NCBI GenBank assembly: GCA_002348905.1
Contig: DEBW01000141.1
Location: 1-9,081, forward strand
Reading direction: 5' to 3'
Length of the DNA: 9,081 nucleotides
Origin: Ruminococcus flavefaciens
GTDB lineage: Bacteria; Bacillota; Clostridia; Oscillospirales; Ruminococcaceae
The notes under the pieces: generated by a model
Told to the model about the DNA's origin: nothing
The model's input: the letters and a program-made list of their open reading frames with translations, nothing else
Databases searched by the model: none
Made by a program: the position numbers and the translations under genes
Part shown: in pieces, positions 1-6,056 of the stretch
Layout of the letters: every line of letters begins with the position of its first letter
Numbering within the stretch: position 1 is the stretch's first letter

Positions 1-21
1 GCAGGGAACGCAGTCCCCTGC
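1..21. repeat. GC-rich hairpin at window edge
   Basis: The arms GCAGGG (1-6) and CCCTGC (16-21) are perfect complements around a 9-nt loop. The sequence is cut by the window edge, so it may be the end of a larger intergenic repeat or of an upstream terminator. From 22 to 100 I see no gene. Confidence 0.3.
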
Positions 22-100
22 ACCCCGAATATAATGTGACTTTTTCGTGTGTTTTAGTATCTTTACTTATCAAACTAATACAAAAAATATACAAAAACTA

Positions 101-130
101 TTGACGAATCGTTAGCTGTAGTGCTATAAT
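101..130 (+). promoter_or_regulatory. Sigma-A promoter of the aquaporin gene
   Basis: TTGACG at 101-106 and TATAAT at 125-130 are separated by 18 nt, with an extended -10 (TGC before TATAAT). Transcription would start near 137, giving a leader of about 65 nt. Confidence 0.75.
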
Positions 131-138
131 ATTCCTGA

Positions 139-180
139 CGGTCGATGACCGAAACGTTTTACCTGTTGGAACATTACAGG
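139..180 (+). promoter_or_regulatory. Two inverted repeats in the aquaporin leader
   Basis: CGGTC-GAT-GACCG (139-151) is a perfect 5-bp inverted repeat at the predicted transcription start. CCTGT (162-166) pairs with ACAGG (176-180) just before the ribosome-binding site AAGGAGG (187-193). They could be an operator and a small leader hairpin. No regulator is recognised, so a role is only suggested by position. Confidence 0.3.
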
Positions 181-200
181 ATATTTAAGGAGGCATATGT

Positions 201-992
201 ATGACACCAATCAAAAAGTATGCGGCTGAGTTCATCGGTACTTTTGTACTTGTACTTCTCGGCTGCGGAACAGCGATGCTGGTCGGCTGTGATGCTGCAA
301 ACGGCGGAGGATATATCCTTACTGCGCTTGCATTCGGACTTGTTATAGTCGGCATGGCTTACTGCATCGGCAACATCTCAGGCTGCCATATAAATCCGGC
401 AGTATCACTTGCGGTACTCATGACAGGCGGTATGACAGGTACAGATTTCTGCGGCTATGTTGTCGCTCAGACTCTCGGAGCTATCACTGGCTCAGCGGTG
501 CTTAAAGCGATATTCTCACTTGGCGCTGTATCTGATATGACCGGCGGACTTGGTTCAAACGGTCTTGGAAGTCTCGCAGACGGCGCAGGTCAGATAACAG
601 GGGAGAGCATTTTTGCAGGACTTCTCGTTGAGTTCCTTCTCACATTCATATTTGTTATGACTATCCTCGGCGTAACTTCAAAGAAGTTCAAGCACGGTTC
701 ATTCGGCGGACTTATCATCGGTCTTACACTTACACTTGTACATATCTTCGGCATCGGTCTTACAGGTACATCTGTAAACCCGGCAAGAAGCATAGGCCCT
801 GCATTATTTGCAGGCGGAGATGCATTGAAGTACCTCTGGGTATTTATAGTAGCTCCTCTCGCAGGTTCAGCCTGTGCAGCACTTATCTATAAGTGGTTCG
901 AGTCTGACGTACCTGAGGAAAAGCCTGAGATAGCAGTAAAAGAGACTGTAAACAAGCCATACGCAGGCAATAAGAAAAAGAAGAAAAAGTAA
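201..992 (+). CDS. aqpZ: Aquaporin of the MIP family, AqpZ-like
   Basis: Channel protein of the cytoplasmic membrane for rapid passive movement of water. Both pore motifs are present: NPA at residues 65-67 (GCHINPAVS) and at 193-195 (TSVNPARS). Aligned with E. coli AqpZ, the four selectivity-filter residues are conserved as F45, H181, T190 and R196, which favours a water channel over a glycerol facilitator. The length of 263 residues is slightly above the usual 230-240. The extra part is a charged cytoplasmic tail after about residue 232 that ends in a run of lysines. The start follows AAGGAGG (187-193) by 7 nt. The gene is monocistronic, with its own promoter at 101-130 and terminator at 1004-1049. 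Transport specificity is inferred from the filter residues only. Confidence 0.93.
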   Translation: MTPIKKYAAEFIGTFVLVLLGCGTAMLVGCDAANGGGYILTALAFGLVIVGMAYCIGNISGCHINPAVSLAVLMTGGMTGTDFCGYVVAQTLGAITGSAVLKAIFSLGAVSDMTGGLGSNGLGSLADGAGQITGESIFAGLLVEFLLTFIFVMTILGVTSKKFKHGSFGGLIIGLTLTLVHIFGIGLTGTSVNPARSIGPALFAGGDALKYLWVFIVAPLAGSACAALIYKWFESDVPEEKPEIAVKETVNKPYAGNKKKKKK

Positions 993-1003
993 GAATAAAC
1001 TTC

Positions 1004-1049
1004 AATGCCATAGTGCTTCTGATTTTTCAGAAATGCTATGGCATTTTTG
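1004..1049 (+). terminator. Rho-independent terminator of the aquaporin gene
   Basis: AATGCCATAG (1004-1013) pairs with CTATGGCATT (1036-1045). The stem continues inward with TTCTGA (1017-1022) against TCAGAA (1027-1032), and a T-run follows. The next promoter begins at its edge. Confidence 0.85.
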
Positions 1050-1078
1050 TTGACAAAATCTGCGGAATGATTTATAAT
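1050..1078 (+). promoter_or_regulatory. Consensus sigma-A promoter of the YcxB-like gene
   Basis: TTGACA (1050-1055), a 17-nt spacer and TATAAT (1073-1078) match the consensus exactly. Its position fixes the downstream start: the in-frame ATG at 1013 lies upstream of this promoter and inside the preceding terminator, so the ATG at 1127 is the real start. Confidence 0.85.
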
Positions 1079-1126
1079 GTAATTACTGTGTTTAAACAGG
1101 ATTATTATTATGTTAAAGGTGAAAAT

Positions 1127-1987
1127 ATGAACAACGATACCGAAAAAGAAATTATCTACGAATTTGATGCAGTTACACCTAAATCGGCATATACCAAGAT
1201 ACTTTACGGAAAAATATCAAGAAAATTCAGGATACCGCTTATCGTTTTTCAGGTCATAAGCGATGCTGAGATTATAGTAATGTTTCTTTTAAGCAGGACA
1301 TATTTAAAGTATTTTTGGATCTTAATGGCGATATTTTTGCTTTTTACATATTATGTGCGATTTTCTGTTTTCCGTGCAAGGCGGAAAAACTATAAAAAGA
1401 TCCATGAAGCCAATGAGGACTGCTATACTTACACCTTTTATGATGACAGCTTAAAAATAAAGAATACGTCACTTGAAGCGGTGCTGAAATACTCCGATGC
1501 GGAATATCATGCTGAGGATAAAAAAAGAATTATAATAGTTTTCCCGTTCAACAGATCAATAAGCCTTGAAAAAGAGCTTTACAGCGATGAACAGCTTGAT
1601 TTCTTCCGGAGCATAGTTCCTGAGCAGAAGCAGAAAAAATTTGAAAAGAAAACGCTGATAAGATTTATAATCAAGACTTTGATTAATATTAGTATTTCAG
1701 TCGTTTTGGCTGTATCAATTTTCAAACTTGTTAAACTGAATGCTGAGATAAAAGCTGAATCTTACCATTCACAGTATACTAACACCACATTTGAATCCTT
1801 TGAAGGTTGCATGAACTACGGTCGTATAAGAGATGTGGTCATAATAAAGGATAAGTATATCGAGTATACATATATCGGTAAAGAAAAAGAAACAAGATAT
1901 TCCACAAAATGTCCTGACGGCAAGCTTGACGAACTTAAAGAAAAAATGGACAAATTAGATGTTGAATGGCGAAATAAGGAGGAATAA
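1127..1987 (+). CDS. YcxB-like membrane protein
   Basis: A 286-residue membrane protein of unknown function. Two transmembrane segments at about residues 35-55 and 60-80 precede a soluble region (about 98-165) with the pattern of YcxB-like C-terminal domains: a strand pair with FYDDSLKI, a K-Y-SD stretch and an I-I-VFPF strand. A third transmembrane segment at about 180-202 leads to a charged, mostly hydrophilic tail of about 80 residues. That tail is longer than in simple YcxB-like proteins. The start at 1127 has AAAGGTG (1115-1121) 5 nt upstream and agrees with the promoter at 1050-1078. The next gene starts 2 nt after the stop, so the two form an operon. The family call rests on layout and short motifs. 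Confidence 0.75.
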   Translation: MNNDTEKEIIYEFDAVTPKSAYTKILYGKISRKFRIPLIVFQVISDAEIIVMFLLSRTYLKYFWILMAIFLLFTYYVRFSVFRARRKNYKKIHEANEDCYTYTFYDDSLKIKNTSLEAVLKYSDAEYHAEDKKRIIIVFPFNRSISLEKELYSDEQLDFFRSIVPEQKQKKFEKKTLIRFIIKTLINISISVVLAVSIFKLVKLNAEIKAESYHSQYTNTTFESFEGCMNYGRIRDVVIIKDKYIEYTYIGKEKETRYSTKCPDGKLDELKEKMDKLDVEWRNKEE

Positions 1988-1989
1988 CA

Positions 1990-2199
1990 ATGAACAAAAA
2001 AGATGAATCATCCGGCATGACACTTGGAATGTGTCTGGGAATGGCTTTAGGCATAGTCATTGGTTCTGTATGCGATAATATGGGCTTATGGCTGTCGATA
2101 GGCTTAGCAGTCGGCTTGGGCGTTGGTTGTGCTTTTGACTACAGTCAGAAAGACGAAACCGACAGCAAGAACAATGACAACAGCAAAGACAAGAAATAA
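1990..2199 (+). CDS. Small glycine-zipper membrane protein
   Basis: A 69-residue protein whose residues 9-48 are almost continuously hydrophobic and rich in glycine spaced every three or four positions (GMTLGMCLGMALGIVIGSV and later GLAVGLGVGCAF). This spacing is typical of tightly packed helix pairs. It reads as two transmembrane helices joined by a short turn with aspartate and asparagine near residues 29-30. The C-terminal 20 residues are polar and rich in lysine, aspartate and asparagine. A strong AAGGAGG (1976-1982) overlaps the end of the upstream gene, and the ATG follows 7 nt later, so the two genes are translated from one mRNA. The function is unknown; a subunit or accessory helix pair for the upstream membrane protein is a guess from context. 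Confidence 0.7.
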   Translation: MNKKDESSGMTLGMCLGMALGIVIGSVCDNMGLWLSIGLAVGLGVGCAFDYSQKDETDSKNNDNSKDKK

Positions 2200-2206
2200 T
2201 AAAAAG

Positions 2207-2250
2207 ACCGGCTCAGGTAATAGAATCTGAGCCGGTTATTTTATTTTTTG
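2207..2250. terminator. Bidirectional terminator between convergent genes
   Basis: ACCGGCTCAG (2207-2216) and CTGAGCCGGT (2227-2236) form a perfect 10-bp stem with a 10-nt loop. T-rich sequence follows on the plus strand (2237-2250). The A-run at 2200-2205 gives a T-run on the minus strand, so it can end both the small membrane gene and the GH3-family gene. Confidence 0.9.
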
Positions 2251-2276
2251 ATATATATTTAACAAATAAGTATGCT

Positions 2277-3974
2277 TTAAGCCATTATCAGGTTATAGAA
2301 GAAATTGTGCTGAAGCTCGTTCATGATAACGTGAACAGGCTTTATCTGATTGGCTGATACGCCTTTGTTACGCATCATATCACGGTAGAGTATAGATGAA
2401 TGAGGCTTGAGCCAGTGTGCGATCGGTTTACTGAGCTTCTGCATATCAATGAGTATTCCGAATACTTCATTTACAGTACACATATGCTTGTAAATGCACT
2501 CAGATAATTCGTCAGTGCTTACTTTGACATTCTGATTTGCAGGTTCAATAAGGAAATCGTATGCCATTTCGTCATAATTGGTATAAACTGAGAAGTCAGT
2601 CATATCAACACCAAGCTCGTCCATAGCGCCTTCAACGGCTGATTCAAGAGCGATCTCGGTAGTTTTTTCACCCATCATATTAAGAGTGCGATTAACTCTG
2701 TACATGAATCTGATGAGCGGAGTTTTACCACGGAATCCGGTAACGATAATGGCATCGTTAGTGCGGTAGCGGTAGAATCCGCAGAGATTAGTTACGATAA
2801 GCTCATACACTTTGCCGATCTCAACACTGTCCATAGTAACGATCTTTGACATATCGTTTTCGGCTTCGATAGGCAGAAATTCAAAGAATGCGCTCTGAGG
2901 AGCGATAATGCCGTCCTCGGTGTCAATACCGCTTGGTATAGACCAGAGACCTTCGGAAGCGGTAACACCTGAATAGATGTTTTTAAGGCATCCGCCGGTA
3001 TACTTTGTCTTGATTATCTTGTCGTAGATAGCGAAGCTGTTTCCGCCGACACCGGTTATGTACTGCATATTCGGCCATACAAGAGGTACCCAGCAGAGTT
3101 CAGGGCCGTTTTTGAATATTTCTCTTAATTCGGCAGCTCTTTCAGGCATAGGCTTTATCTTCTTCATAAGGCTTTCCTTAACGCTGTCTTGCAGACCTGA
3201 TTTATCGCATATAGTGCCCTTTTCGATGTCGTCGATAAGCATTTTGTAGTTATTGTCGATGTACTTGAAGTAAACAACAACGAGGCTGTAGAAAGCTGAG
3301 ATTATACCTGTAAGTCCTTTATCCATAAGTGCAAAGCGAGCGTGGATATACTTAGTATCCGTGCCGCTCTCAGGGATAGTAGCTTCAACAGGAGAGCTGA
3401 AAAGTTTTTCCATCATAGCGCCGAGAGTTTCTTTTCCGCCTCTGATAAAGTCAGCCATAACAGAAGAGGCGCTTCCGACGGTTATACCGGAAGGGAGTAC
3501 GCTGTGAGTACCCTCAGCGGTACAGAAAGCCCTGCCTTCCATCCAGCTTGAGTCAAGAAGTTCTGATTTAAGACCATCAAGGTACATTTTGTTGTACTTT
3601 ACAAATACCTCGTTCTGTTTCTGCGTCATAGGTATTTTTTTTTGCTTGCCGATAGTACCTGATGTTACATTCATGTGCTTGCATGGATAAGCAGTAAGTA
3701 CATTCTGTTCTCCATTGCACATTTTCGTGATATCATCGGCAATGTCATCATACATTATCACTGGAACTTGCTTCTGATACTCTTCGATAGAAGTTATATC
3801 TGCGAATCCGTATTTTTTTCCGTATTCGGTGTCCTTGTTGTCATGGAGTATCTGGAAGAGCAAAGAATTATTCAGTTCAGGTCCGTTAGCGAATTCTTCA
3901 TTGATTTGTTCGTAGACTTTTTTTCCTGTTTGGGAATCATTAAGGTTTGACTGATAATAAATACTATGTTTCAT
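2277..3974 (-). CDS. GH3-family acyl-adenylating enzyme (acyl acid amido synthetase-like)
   Basis: A 565-residue member of the family named after the plant auxin-responsive GH3 enzymes. Plant members activate a carboxylic acid with ATP and join it to an amino acid; the bacterial substrate is not known. Family marks visible: the ATP-binding loop TSGTIGKQKKIPMT (104-117), the YSGVTASEGLWSI block (334-346, with the conserved SE at 340-341), the YRYRTND motif (401-407) before the hinge, and GEKTTE (435-440) opening the C-terminal domain. The length is normal for the family, and there is no signal peptide or membrane segment, so it should be cytosolic. The start is fixed by AGGAGG on the minus strand (3983-3988), 8 nt upstream. 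It is a single-gene unit with promoter 4061-4089 and the shared terminator 2207-2250. Neighbours give no substrate clue. Confidence 0.88.
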   Translation of the reverse strand: MKHSIYYQSNLNDSQTGKKVYEQINEEFANGPELNNSLLFQILHDNKDTEYGKKYGFADITSIEEYQKQVPVIMYDDIADDITKMCNGEQNVLTAYPCKHMNVTSGTIGKQKKIPMTQKQNEVFVKYNKMYLDGLKSELLDSSWMEGRAFCTAEGTHSVLPSGITVGSASSVMADFIRGGKETLGAMMEKLFSSPVEATIPESGTDTKYIHARFALMDKGLTGIISAFYSLVVVYFKYIDNNYKMLIDDIEKGTICDKSGLQDSVKESLMKKIKPMPERAAELREIFKNGPELCWVPLVWPNMQYITGVGGNSFAIYDKIIKTKYTGGCLKNIYSGVTASEGLWSIPSGIDTEDGIIAPQSAFFEFLPIEAENDMSKIVTMDSVEIGKVYELIVTNLCGFYRYRTNDAIIVTGFRGKTPLIRFMYRVNRTLNMMGEKTTEIALESAVEGAMDELGVDMTDFSVYTNYDEMAYDFLIEPANQNVKVSTDELSECIYKHMCTVNEVFGILIDMQKLSKPIAHWLKPHSSILYRDMMRNKGVSANQIKPVHVIMNELQHNFFYNLIMA

Positions 3975-4060
3975 TTGATGAACCTCCTCTTCGTAATGTA
4001 AGTGATGAAATGAATGTTACGTCTATACAAGAAGCGAGCAGATGTATCACAACTATTAAT

Positions 4061-4089
4061 TTTATACCATATTTAAATTGAAAAGTCAA
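4061..4089 (-). promoter_or_regulatory. Promoter of the GH3-family gene
   Basis: On the minus strand, TTGACT (4084-4089) and TATAAA (4061-4066) are separated by 17 nt, with an extended -10 (TGG before TATAAA). The leader is about 80 nt and holds no obvious structure. Confidence 0.75.
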
Positions 4090-4141
4090 GCGAGTTGAAT
4101 AAATTCTCCATTTTGGAACAAAATTAAAGTTAGTTAATGTG

Positions 4142-4165
4142 CAACTCACACAAATGTGAACGTTG
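4142..4165. repeat. Small intergenic inverted repeat
   Basis: CAAC-TCACA (4142-4150) and TGTGA...GTTG (4155-4165) are complementary around CAAA, with a 2-nt bulge. It lies between the kinase terminator and the GH3-family promoter and could be an operator or chance. The rest of 4090-4176 shows no gene. Confidence 0.25.
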
Positions 4166-4176
4166 AAAGTTCTACG

Positions 4177-4208
4177 AAAAGTAAAACGGACACAGCGTGT
4201 GCGTCCGT
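4177..4208 (-). terminator. Terminator after the histidine kinase remnant
   Basis: On the minus strand the stem ACGGAC/GTCCGT (4203-4208 with 4186-4191) extends past a 2-nt bulge to CACA/TGTG, and the U-rich tail is the complement of 4177-4185. It shows the remnant still has the natural 3' end of its operon. Confidence 0.7.
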
Positions 4209-4235
4209 CAATTTTAAGTGATTATGGTAAAATTA

Positions 4236-4685
4236 TTACTCTTTACAGCATACGACGGTAACAGACATATACCCTTCATCAACGTCTGCAAAAATATCTC
4301 CGCCCATACCGTGCATGAGTTTCCGGCAGATAAAAAGACCAAGACCGCTTCCCTCTTTTCCGTTTGTGTTTGAGCCACGCCAGAAGCTGTCGAAAATGTG
4401 AGGTATCTCGCTGTCATTGAGAGTACATCCGCTGTTCTTTATCGTGACAAGACGGCAGTCCTCCTCATCGGAAAAAGAGACTGATATACTTCTGCCGTCA
4501 CCGTATTTCACGGCATTCTCCATTATATTCTGAAGCACCTCTGTAAGTCTGTCGGGATCTCCTTTGAGCATACAGTTGGTGTGCTTTTCGATTTTAAAAT
4601 CAGTTCCGGCAGTTTTAAGGCGTACTTTAGCCGGCATACCGTTCTCATCTTGAATTTCCTGCCATCGGCGAACCAAGTATGGCAT
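4236..4685 (-). pseudogene. Histidine kinase, C-terminal ATP-binding domain only
   Basis: The open frame gives 149 residues that cover only the HATPase domain of a sensor kinase. Visible parts are GDPDRLTEVLQNIMENAVKYG (42-62, N box with N57), NSG at 84-86 in the G1 position, FDSFWRG (98-104, F box) and GSGLGL (112-117, G2 box). The sensor region, the membrane segments and the phosphorylated histidine (DHp) domain are absent, where a whole kinase of this type is normally above 300 residues. The ATG at 4685 has no good ribosome-binding site and lies inside the truncated permease frame, so translation is doubtful. The original kinase sequence probably begins only near 4645-4655. The kind of kinase and its proximity to a permease suggest a former two-component and ABC transporter locus. 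Confidence 0.8.
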
Positions 4686-5208
4686 CCTTGACTATTCCGC
4701 CGTATTCAAGCTCGATCTTTTCTCCGCAAAGCTCAAATGTGAGCCTGTCACCTTCTTTCATGCCTCCTGAACGTGACATCGCACTCGTTACAAGAACTTT
4801 TCCCTTTGGTACGTCCCTGACAGGTTCGTTGTTCTCATCAAAAAGCGTAAGCCCATTTTCACTGACTGTCTGCAAAAGTCCGATATTAGCAAAGAAATCA
4901 ACCTTCTCGCCGTTGAACTTAAATGCGTCCGAAGATATCGTCAGTACGATATCCTCTCTGTAACCGCTCACATCTGCCGACCTGTCAAGCTTTTCCGAGA
5001 AGCTTTCACCGCTCTCAGGCTGTCCGAGAAGTACGATGTGATCTCCTGCGCCTGCGGCATCAAGAAATCTGTCAACTCCGCCTGCTATTGATATGATGTT
5101 GTTCGCTCCTGATGAAAAAAACATTGACGACAGTATCACAAACAGCAGTATTATACAGTTCATCGTCTTTTTCCTTTTGATGTCCTTTTTGAGTATACTG
5201 AAAAACAT
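4645..5208 (-). pseudogene. FtsX-type ABC transporter permease, N-terminal fragment
   Basis: The first 187 residues of a permease that is usually far longer, with several further membrane segments. Seen here are a transmembrane segment at about 16-36 after a basic KKDIKRKK start, then an extracytoplasmic MacB-like domain. The conserved VKDAILGSPMAGNSR stretch sits at the very end. Then the frame stops and the sequence continues as a histidine kinase one base out of frame. The start is intact, with GGAGG (minus strand, 5216-5220) 7 nt upstream. The whole second half, including the FtsX membrane core, is missing, so the product cannot be a working permease. A deletion from inside this gene through a probable response regulator gene into the kinase explains the structure best. 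An assembly join is the alternative. Confidence 0.8.
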
Positions 5209-5234
5209 TTTGCATCCTCCCTTTCGTTGTTCTT

Positions 5235-5268
5235 ATCTTATCATGAAAATTATTAAAAAATCCTTAAA
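5235..5268 (-). promoter_or_regulatory. Possible response-regulator-type promoter of the truncated permease
   Basis: On the minus strand TTTAAGGA (5261-5268) and TTTAATAA (5250-5257) are similar 8-mers spaced 11 bp apart, about one helical turn, followed by a -10-like GATAAGAT around 5235-5242. Such direct repeats in place of a good -35 are typical of OmpR-family activated promoters of antimicrobial-peptide transporters. The match is short and AT-rich, so this is tentative. Confidence 0.35.
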
Positions 5269-5331
5269 TAGGGATGTGGGGATACAGCTCATACGCCGTA
5301 TTCTCAAAGGTCGGAGCAAAGCGTGAGGGTA

Positions 5332-5477
5332 AGGTCACGGCTGAGGAGAGAACAGAGCTGCTTTCACGAAATGCTGTAGATGTTCACAATTCATCTGTTG
5401 ACAAATCCGGTGGAAGTGGTATAATTGAGAGCAAGAAGAAGTCAAATTTCGTTCCTGCCAAAACTAAACAGGAGGCT
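5332..5477 (+). repeat. Direct repeat R1, copy A (pairs with 6435-6580)
   Basis: 146 nt aligning without gaps to 6435-6580. The first 28 or so bases and the last 60 or so are identical, while the middle is clearly diverged, a mosaic pattern expected from recombination or gene conversion. Confidence 0.9.
5398..5425 (+). promoter_or_regulatory. Promoter-like site inside MuF-like copy A
   Basis: TTGACA (5398-5403), 16 nt, TATAAT (5420-5425), with TGG before the -10. In this copy it would drive the immunity-like gene at 5494 directly, from a start near 5432. The same arrangement is kept in copy B, although the spacer differs. Confidence 0.5.
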
Positions 5478-5493
5478 AAGGAGGTACTCGACA

Positions 5494-5691
5494 ATGGCAT
5501 TATGTGATTCTTGCTTGCATTATAACAAGAAGTTTGACGAATTAGACCAAATGTTTGATGATGTTGTAATCGAGACAGATAATGATAAGCGGCAAAAGCA
5601 CTTCTGCCCCATGTATGATGACCACATACCGAATGACATTTATTATGATAATGCAGACTGTGAGTTTTATATGAACAAGAACCGCCCATAA
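5494..5691 (+). CDS. Small cysteine-containing immunity-like protein, copy A
   Basis: A 65-residue acidic protein with cysteines at 4, 7, 38 and 56 (CDSC near the start, FCPMYDD and ADCEFY later), a spacing that could hold a zinc ion. The gene overlaps the end of the MuF-like frame by 14 nt and has AAGGAGG (5478-5484) 9 nt upstream. In copy B the same protein sits directly behind the metallopeptidase toxin, so I infer an immunity protein. Here the toxin domain is gone, which leaves an orphan immunity gene, possibly expressed from the promoter at 5398-5425. An upstream in-frame ATG at 5425 exists but coincides with that promoter's -10 and has no ribosome-binding site. I do not recognise the family. 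Confidence 0.75.
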   Translation: MALCDSCLHYNKKFDELDQMFDDVVIETDNDKRQKHFCPMYDDHIPNDIYYDNADCEFYMNKNRP

Positions 5692-5724
5692 CAAGGCGGT
5701 TTTCTTATACCCATTTGAAGGAGG
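5680..5724 (+). terminator. Hairpin connector, copy A
   Basis: AACCGCC (5680-5686) pairs with GGCGGTT (5695-5701) around CATAACAA, followed by TTTCTTAT. The stop codon of the immunity-like gene lies in the hairpin. The connector ends with a fresh AAGGAGG (5718-5724) that here serves no clear gene. The same block recurs at 7446 and 8132. Confidence 0.6.
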
Positions 5725-5752
5725 TGAGGACACTTGCACACTCTGAGAAGAT

Positions 5753-5774
5753 ATTCGTCAAAATATACGGGTAA
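5753..5774 (+). repeat. Conserved leader block of TA unit 1
   Basis: ATTCGTCAAAATATACGGG then TAA, matching 6087-6108 at 19 of 22 positions, directly upstream of the -35 box. Read in one frame it ends FVKIYG-stop, against FVRIFG-stop in unit 2. It could be an upstream promoter element or the tail of a lost reading frame. Confidence 0.5.
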
Positions 5775-5803
5775 TTGACAAAAAAGAATACCCATGCTAT
5801 AAT
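5775..5803 (+). promoter_or_regulatory. Promoter of TA unit 1 toxin mRNA
   Basis: TTGACA (5775-5780), 17 nt, TATAAT (5798-5803), with TGC before the -10: an exact consensus with an extended -10. Predicted start near 5810. Confidence 0.85.
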
Positions 5804-5844
5804 ATGAGCACGGGTACTGCATAACGGTAGGCGGTTTCATTCTT

Positions 5845-5860
5845 CCCTCGGAGACGGGGG
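5845..5860 (+). promoter_or_regulatory. Hairpin covering the Shine-Dalgarno sequence of toxin 1
   Basis: CCCTCG (5845-5850), GAGA tetraloop of the GNRA type, CGGGGG (5855-5860), six pairs including one U-G. The 3' strand contains the ribosome-binding site GGGGGTG (5856-5862), so the hairpin would block translation. The same CCCTC can instead pair with the 3' arm, so the two folds exclude each other. Confidence 0.65.
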
Positions 5861-5869
5861 TGAGTTAAG

Positions 5870-5947
5870 ATGACGATACTTGAAATATTAACACTTTTAT
5901 TAGTTATTATTGAAATTATTAAACTTAACGATAATAAAAAGAAATAA
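5870..5947 (+). CDS. 25-residue hydrophobic peptide, type I toxin-like (unit 1)
   Basis: Begins MTILEILTLLLVIIEIIK and ends with three lysines: one transmembrane helix with a charged tail. This is the usual shape of type I toxins and the small holin-like toxins of Firmicutes, which damage or depolarise the membrane when over-produced. It shares 15 of 25 residues with the unit 2 peptide, concentrated in the E-x-LTLLLVI core and the KKK end. The ribosome-binding site GGGGGTG lies 7 nt upstream inside a hairpin. A consensus promoter, a convergent antisense promoter and long complementary arms surround it, as expected for an RNA-controlled toxin. The gene is too short for ordinary gene calling. 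Toxicity is inferred from architecture, not shown. Confidence 0.75.
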   Translation: MTILEILTLLLVIIEIIKLNDNKKK

Positions 5948-6022
5948 CCGCCCCACTACCACATTGGACGGTTATTCTTTATAACTTACCATGAGGGGAA
6001 ACCGCTTATCGCAGTACCCTTT
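5935..6022 (-). ncRNA. Candidate antisense antitoxin RNA of unit 1
   Basis: Predicted transcript of about 90 nt from the minus-strand promoter at 6029-6056 to the terminator formed by 5943-5976. It covers the 3' untranslated region of the toxin mRNA and reaches the toxin stop codon. Because of the inverted arms, its 5' end (GGGTACTGCGATAA, then GCGGTTTC) nearly repeats the 5' end of the toxin mRNA. No long reading frame is seen in it. The ends are estimates. Confidence 0.65.
5943..5976 (-). terminator. Terminator of antisense RNA 1
   Basis: AATAACCG (5943-5950) pairs with CGGTTATT (5969-5976), extended by two pairs after one mismatch. The tail on the minus strand is T-rich (complement of 5931-5942). 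On the plus strand the tail is weak, so the toxin mRNA may read through to 6078. The stem overlaps the toxin stop codon. Confidence 0.65.
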
Positions 6023-6028
6023 ATTTAT

Positions 6029-6056
6029 ATTATATCACAATTTTATAAAAAGTCAA
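6029..6056 (-). promoter_or_regulatory. Antisense promoter of TA unit 1
   Basis: On the minus strand TTGACT (6051-6056), 16 nt, TATAAT (6029-6034). The -35 box abuts the terminator hairpin of the toxin mRNA. Predicted start near 6022. Confidence 0.75.

Larger units (their letters stand above)
5268..5507 (+). pseudogene. MuF-like phage minor-head toxin gene, copy A, toxin domain deleted
   Basis: An open frame starting after the stop at 5265-5267, without a ribosome-binding site, so its 5' part is missing. It encodes a piece containing WGYSSYAVFSKVGAKREGK, then TAEERTELLSRNAVDVHNS, then the GIIESKKKSNFVPAKTKQEA segment shared with copy B. After QEA (codon ending 5477) it jumps directly to KEVLDNGIM, the last residues of the copy B toxin. 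Compared with copy B, exactly 663 nt (221 codons) that would carry the metallopeptidase domain are missing, and the frame is kept. The left edge at about 5268 is where host sequence upstream of the permease ends. The MuF-like assignment is from general resemblance of such repeated phage tails; the two-copy relation is read directly. Confidence 0.65.
5478..5724 (+). repeat. Direct repeat R2, copy A (pairs with 7244-7491)
   Basis: Covers the ribosome-binding site, the whole 65-codon gene and the hairpin connector. Against 7244-7491 I count one difference before the gene, none inside it, and two substitutions plus one missing base after it. Confidence 0.92.
5812..6019 (+). repeat. Complementary 5' and 3' arms of TA unit 1
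   Basis: The 5' arm GGGTACTGC-ATAA (5812-5824), GCGGTTTC (5831-5838) and CCCTC (5845-5849) pairs in antiparallel order with GCAGTACCC (6011-6019), TTAT (6006-6009), GAAACCGC (5998-6005) and GAGGG (5993-5997). That makes 26 Watson-Crick pairs across the toxin gene. A transcript reaching the terminator at 6057-6078 could close on itself. Confidence 0.8.

Noticed and set aside
1013..1126. Upstream in-frame start giving a 324-residue YcxB-like protein
   Set aside because: The ATG at 1013 lies in the aquaporin terminator and upstream of the consensus promoter at 1050-1078; the ATG at 1127 has a ribosome-binding site.
5425..5493. Longer start for the copy A immunity-like protein
   Set aside because: The ATG at 5425 coincides with the promoter -10 box and has no ribosome-binding site; the ATG at 5494 has AAGGAGG, and copy B supports it.
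5384..5689. Minus-strand frames of 101 and 76 codons over the immunity-like genes (also 7225-7455)
   Set aside because: They are the complement of the real genes, lack ribosome-binding sites, and recur only because the DNA is duplicated.
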